Translations under genes and position numbers: made by a program
Assembly (NCBI GenBank): GCA_018398765.1
Contig: JAHBMJ010001269.1
Location: 5,185-29,625 of the forward strand
From: Chromera velia
Lineage: Eukaryota > Sar > Chromeraceae
Direction: 5' to 3'
DNA length: 24,441 nt
In this document: piece by piece, positions 19,601 through 24,441 of the stretch
How the letters are laid out: every line of letters starts with the position of its first letter
How positions within the stretch are numbered: the stretch's first letter is position 1
The notes under the pieces: generated by a model
The model's input: the letters and a program-made list of their open reading frames with translations, nothing else
What the model was told of the DNA's origin: nothing
Databases searched by the model: none

Positions 19601-21013
19601 TTTGCGGGGCCTCTTGGGGGCATGGTGGGAGACGCGGCGTTTCGGTGGAGCCCCAACCATGGGCGCGTGTTCGTGGCCCAACTGAGTATTTGTGCGAAAC
19701 TGCCGATCGTGTATCTACTTCTCCAGGTAGGTAGGTAGGTAACTGAGAATCCTTGTACGTGTTGGGGGGTTCTGGCGAAGCTCTCTCTTCAATCATTCTG
19801 GAAGACACAGACAGAACTCGAGATGCGGCACGGTCTCCTTTCATTTCGCCCACTTGGGATGGCAGGGGGAGGTCCACAGTTTTGCTATCCAGTCTTCGTA
19901 TGTGATCCGATCCTCTTTGGTTTCCTGTCTTTCTCTCGTCTGTCTTCATGCTCGAAAGAAAGCTTCATTCTCTTTTGTACTATCCTCTCATTACTGTTGG
20001 CTTACAGACTGTTCTTGAATCCTTTTTGTTTCTCTCAGGTGATGCCGCGAAATGCGGAGTCATTCCCAGCGTTCTGCGTCTTGTGTTTCTTTGCCGGTGC
20101 GCTGGGGAGTTGGACTGGCGTTGCAGTGACTCGCCCAGTTCTTTCAGAGATCGTTGACCCCCGCTACAGGGCATCGACTTTCGCAACCACCATTGCAATT
20201 GAGAGCGGGTGAGTGGGAGAGGAGTTCCACATCTGCGCAGATGCACGCCCTTGGACGAATTTTGCTCCAGGCTATTTCTTTGAGTGTTCTACACAGCACA
20301 TCTTGTTTTCTCTCACACAGATATGGACCATTTTCTTTCCTCATGCAAACTCTTGCTTTTTCCCCTCCACAGGAGGGATGCCACTGCGACATTTGTTCGC
20401 GCTCTCCTCTCTTTCTCCTCAAGTCAAAAGACTTTATGTCGGTCAGAGAAGACGCACGCTCTTGTACGCTTTTCTGTCAACCATCTGGCCCTGCAGCACG
20501 GCCGCTCTTCTGGGGGCTCCTATGGTTGGCATCTTGGCAGAGACTGTGTTTGGGTACAAGCAGACAGACCTGTCGATGTCTGACATGTCGGAGGACGTCA
20601 GACAGAACAACGCAGAGGCTCTTGGCAACGCCTTGTCCTGCATGACCCTCATTCCCTGGGCACTCGCAGGGCTGTTGTTTAACTTCCTCCATCTGACTCT
20701 GCCGAAGGATCGGATGGATGCCGCCAAGTACGGACAGAAGCTGGTTGACGAGTCGCTGGCAGAGGGACTGGAGACAGACAGGAGCGCTCCCACGTCTGCA
20801 CGGTATGGAAGTTTGAGGGGGGGCAGACAGGAGGCTCGGAACATTCCGCCCGAAACTGTTGGGATGGAGCCTGCCGAGCTATCCATGGGAGAGCCGGAGC
20901 AGACAACACCCCTTCTCACAGGAGACGGCAGGGCGGATGCGAGGAGAGAGTCTGGCAGTCGGAGAGAGTCGCGGTCTTCCTACATGGCGACCGACTCAAG
21001 GGGGAAGCAGTGA
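16607..21013 (+). CDS. Major facilitator superfamily transporter, Spinster-like, eight exons
   Basis: Exons are 16607-16772, 17542-17981, 18355-18531, 18906-19061, 19278-19374, 19578-19726, 20039-20208 and 20497-21013. All phases agree (1, 0, 0, 0, 1, 0, 2) and the product is 623 residues. It resembles plant Spinster-like MFS proteins: the first helix runs into LEGCDDQLLPASFRALEEDL, and the MFS loop motif GRLCDIYSRK lies at 102-111. A GWR-VAF block opens exon 3, and the C-terminal half carries a GGMVGD loop. The N-terminal 40 residues, a central loop of about 70 residues (about 230-300) and a C-terminal tail of about 100 residues are hydrophilic. The tail has TTPLL and YGSL, weak resemblances to endosomal sorting signals. 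Animal Spinster proteins move sphingosine-phosphate or lysolipids; substrate here is unknown. Confidence 0.93.
16923..16966 (+). repeat. TGCA/TGCATG palindromic repeats in transporter intron 1
   Basis: Several GCATGC and TGCA units occur in close order. Similar clusters lie at 16273-16286 and 16319-16331. They can self-pair but show no further organisation. Confidence 0.7.
18242..18280 (+). repeat. (CG)n-(TG)n microsatellite in transporter intron 2
   Basis: Alternating CG passes into GTGC and then GT repeats, an alternating purine-pyrimidine tract of the kind that can adopt Z-DNA. It is intronic. Confidence 0.9.
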
Positions 21014-22425
21014 GAGAAGAAGGAAAGAAAGAAGACGCAAATTTATGAGTGAGGGTTTTTTATATCTGTCTGGGCTCTCATTCAAAACTTTCGACAAAAA
21101 GAGAAGAGACACAAATACTGATCCGACCTAGAAAGCAAACAAAAGCTTCAAGTTGCACAATTTATTAACAGCGACGGCAAAAAAAAAAAAGAGAAGGGAA
21201 TTAACCATGCAAGTAAACTATCATGAAGGGAGACAAAATACGATCATGCAGAATGATTCGCACTAGCTAACTTGAATCTTTCAATTTGAACAAAAGTCAT
21301 TGGTACGTTTTCTAATGAGTAGTTCAATCATAAACTTCAATACTCCATATAATACTTTTAAAATTTTGAAAAACAATCACTCAGTTAAGCTGTGTGAACT
21401 TAAGATAACAATATGAAAGTAGTTGTTTTGTACTCAACAAATAATTGTAACTGTTTTTACTTAATCTCTAAGTATTCAAAAAAATATATATAATTTAATT
21501 AAATTTTTTGTAAGTTATTAAACTTAACTTTGGCTAGTAGTAATACCCAAAACTTTTTTCAATATCTAAATTTATTCTACCACTTTTATTATCTTTTTTT
21601 CAATGTATAGAGCGGCTACTGCGACATTTCTTACCAGATATAGGCTGTGCAATAAAGATTTTCCTGGGATTTTTCGTAACTCTGTTTCCAAATCTGTAAA
21701 AATGTGTTTAGCACCCCTCCCCCGGTCCTTCTCTTTTTCTTATTTAATTTCGCAACCCCGGCCCCCCCCAGGCTGGTTATTAAGACTTATGCATTAAGAG
21801 ACCCAACATAAAAGCTGAGTGTTTTCAAACAAATTGGAGTACAGGAAGAAAGAATCAAATAATAAATTTCTTTCAAAAAAAAAAAGAATGGTTGAAAATC
21901 GATCGTTGACAAATTTCATAATTTGTGATACCTCCTTTTCCTGAATCACTCCGCGCGCGCAAATCAGCGCGAACACGCTGCAAGGTACTTAGTTTAATTT
22001 ATGAAAAAAAAAAACATATGCACGTGTGTGTATGTACGTATATGTATTTTTTTTTTTATTATTTTAATTAATTATGGTCGTTTTTGTTAGATGCAAATGT
22101 ACGTATGTATCGATCGATCGATGCATAATATAATGTATACGTATAGAATTAAGTTGTATACGTACGTATATCGATGTATGAGAACGTATTGAAATGTATG
22201 TAAGAGTCATTCTTGATGGACTGCATGAGCTGTACACAATGGAATCCACGTACAGAGAAGGAAGATTCCCCTTGCAAACCAACCGACATTCCTTCTGGAA
22301 GGTTACACTCCTCCAAGCTTCCTTGCTCCAGGATCTTGCGTCTAAACAAAACAACACCGTTTTTGAGTCAAATTAACCAAACAAATTAAGGTTCCCGAAA
22401 ACTAACCAAACAAACCTTCTCCAAA
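21014..22425. other. AT-rich intergenic region
   Basis: No gene is recognised between the transporter stop and the TLC gene. From about 21130 to 22190 the DNA is strongly AT-rich with poly-A and poly-T runs. At 22085-22190 it has overlapping palindromes built from TCGA, TATA and TACGTA. It may be old transposon sequence, but no terminal repeats or target duplications were found by eye. The last 200 bases return to normal composition before the TLC start codon. Confidence 0.5.
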
Positions 22426-24223
22426 ATGCAAGACATCGACCTGCTGGGTCTCGAGACCCTCTACACCCAGACGGGCTCGCAGCTGATGGGCGAGTTCGTC
22501 TTGTTTCTGACTTTCACATGCCTCATTTTGACCTACCACTTCATCGCAAAGTTCTGCGTTTCCCTGCTACCCTGCAATCCTCCAAACGTGAGGACGGCAT
22601 TCGCTTGGATGCAGACACCTCTGACAGCCAGCATCATGACAGCCAGTGGTATCTGTGCTCTGCTTTTGCTCTACAAGAACGATGCCTTGATCGACCCAAG
22701 AGAATTCACACAACTCATGTTCGACTTCGACGCGCAGTGGCCCAGACTGGTCAGTGATGAGTAGAAGAGCCCAGTCTCCATCGTTCGGTACATTCACTCT
22801 TTTCGGGATTCGTCTTTCCACAGTCGTTCTCGATCCTCTTCCTACAGTCCGACTCATCTTTTCTCTCACAAAACCTCTTGCATGTCGTTCCGTCAAGCAA
22901 AAGTGGAGTGCTTGCTCCCTCCTGCGCAAATTGGCTTATACGAGTATACCGCTGTCAAATATATATAAATATATACTAAGCAGTCATCGATGTGTGAAGA
23001 GTATCGATCTATTTGCATGGACGCTCACATGCATTATTCCGCGGCATGCGTCTGTCGTTCATGAGCGTGCAGGTGGTGCTCTACTTTGCGGGACACTGTG
23101 TCGCCGACACGCTCCTTGGTGCAACGCTTTACAGCGATCAATTCGGTAAGTGAAACTCTTGAGGGTGCGGGGATTGTGTCCTCGTGTCGGTTGTGATACA
23201 TTCATTTGTCCGTTGCACAACGCAGATCTGGACTTGAACCTTTCTTCCCGGAATGTGTTCTCAAAAGCCACGCAGACTGTGACTCTGTGCTTTCTTATGT
23301 GTCGCTTCAGAGCTGTCTGTCGCACCAGTTTGAGTCTCAGAAAAAAGACACTGTAATTGCCTCAGAGAAATATCTGGGAGAGAATCTCTCATGAAGTCTG
23401 CCTGCCTGCCTGCCCGTCTTCCTGCTTGCCTGCAGATATCGTGTCCGGCTGGATCCATCACACAGCGTACCTTCTTTTGATGGTTGGTATCCTCGTGTTT
23501 GGTGGCTGCTTTGGCTTCGTCGCGTTTGCCATTGAGGAACTTCCAACACGTCAGTTGCTCAGGCAGACAGAGAGACAGACAGACAGGCAGACAGGCAGGC
23601 AGGCAGACAGGCAGACAGGCAGATAGGCAGACAGGCAGGCAGGCAGACAGACAGACAGAGAGAGAGACAGACAAGCAGACAGAGAGGCAGATACGCAGAC
23701 AGGCAGAGAGACAAGTAGAGAATCTTGTGGGAGGCCAAAGCCTAAGGCTGACAGTAACGACCGGCAAAAGTGTGATGGGGAGAAACATTAGAGAGACGGC
23801 GACAGGGAACAGTATGGCAGTTTTGGAGGCGCGATGAGGGCGAAAGATAAAGCGAGAGCAGAAGACACATGCACTCAGCAAGACAGCAAAGTCAGATTTG
23901 CGAGATTATTTGGTCCACACCAGTGAATATATTCATTCAATCAATCCCGAGCCGAAAGGCCTCTTCTTCCCCTCTCCCTCTGCTGTTTCAGTGCTCGCTT
24001 CTTGCCTGATTCCTTTCTTCCTTCACCTGCTTCGATTTCCTCCGTCACTCTCTCCTGGAAGTCGTTCGTTTATTCATTCATTCATTCATTCATCTGCTCA
24101 CCTAGTTCTGCTTCCTCTCTCCCTCCCTTCCCCCCCCCTGCAGTTCTCCTCTCCATCAGCCACTTCGATCGGAGACTGCGGTTGGACTCTGTCGTGGGCG
24201 TCACCTTCCCTCTCTTGAGAGTG
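22426..24223 (+). CDS. TLC (TRAM-LAG1-CLN8) domain membrane protein, 3' incomplete
   Basis: Exons 22426-22749, 23073-23145, 23436-23549 and 24144-about 24223 join with matching phases (0, 1, 1). About six hydrophobic helices appear. The order D-x-V-S-G-W-I-H-H, then E-E-L-P-T, then a D-S-V-V-G-V-T-F-P-L-L-R segment fits the core of TLC/TLCD-type domains, which act in endoplasmic-reticulum or plasma-membrane lipid metabolism, including ceramide synthesis in some branches. The ceramide-synthase Lag1 motif is not recognisable, so a TLCD-like protein is likelier. The last donor could be GTCCGT at 24224 or GTTTGT at 24240. Reading through instead ends at a stop at 24404-24406 with low-complexity residues and no final helix. 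I therefore think the gene continues past the contig end. Confidence 0.8.
23564..23706 (+). repeat. (CAGA)n/(CAGG)n tract in TLC gene intron 3
   Basis: Interleaved CAGA and CAGG tetramers begin about 15 bases after the GTCAGT donor. The plus strand contains almost no T across about 140 bases. Confidence 0.92.
24068..24093 (+). repeat. (TTCA)n microsatellite in TLC gene intron 3
   Basis: A short (ATTC)n run lies upstream of the pyrimidine-rich CCCCTGCAG acceptor at 24143. Confidence 0.85.
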
Positions 24224-24441
24224 GTCCGTCTCTTCAGTTTGTTTGTTTGTCTGTCTGTCTGTCCATCACTCAACGGATTGGAAAGGACTGGTCAGACTGA
24301 GAAGAAGACTGATCCCGTGCTTGTCCTTTCTGTCTACGTTGATGCTTCTTTCATCAACAAATGTCTCCGACTGCCTCACTTGGAAAACTTTCGCAACGTC
24401 CCATGATTGCGTACTTGACTTCTGCGTCTCCCCCCCCCCCC

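Noticed and set aside
24224-24406. C-terminal extension of the TLC protein to the stop at 24406
   Set aside because: It begins in a GTTT/GTCT simple repeat, lacks the final hydrophobic helix expected of the domain, and a GTCCGT donor matching the local consensus lies at its start. Splicing beyond the contig end is more likely.

Overview
The window is nuclear DNA of a eukaryote with spliceosomal introns. I recognise four conserved protein genes, and each becomes continuous with its family only after introns are removed (17 introns inferred). Moderately GC-rich exons, introns full of simple repeats, and AT-rich transposon-bearing spacers suggest a unicellular alga or other protist with a repeat-rich genome. 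A chromerid or related alveolate or stramenopile is my best guess, but nothing here fixes the taxon. The window starts in a poly-G run and ends in a poly-C run, so it looks like a contig that stops at homopolymers.

Bases 1-8650 hold no recognisable host gene and are a transposon graveyard with nesting. An 8-bp-TSD inverted-repeat element (969-3081) contains a second hAT-like element (1603-2410). A piece of a non-LTR retrotransposon reverse-transcriptase C-terminus (3598-4026, minus) is interrupted at 4033 by a third inverted-repeat element (4034-8207, 9-bp target duplication). That element is itself split by an LTR element with two 479-bp LTRs about 97% identical (4433-7776).

Bases 8655-11845 (minus) encode a PPIL1-type spliceosomal cyclophilin in six exons. 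Its introns carry long purine/pyrimidine microsatellites and a five-unit 64-bp minisatellite. A 657-bp divergent spacer separates it from a plus-strand GhrA-like D-2-hydroxyacid dehydrogenase (12503-14689, three exons). Further along the plus strand are a Spinster-like MFS transporter (16607-21013, eight exons) and a TLC-domain membrane protein (22426 to the contig end, 3' incomplete). No common pathway links the four genes. They look like ordinary, independently transcribed loci.

The most unusual signals are in splicing and repeats. All 17 inferred donors have G at +5 while +3 is free (C or T in eight). Fifteen of 17 acceptors end in TGCAG, and several have no polypyrimidine tract. One intron ends in a long run of tandem GTGAGT donor-like hexamers directly before its acceptor. 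I found no RNA gene, CRISPR array or bacterial-type system.
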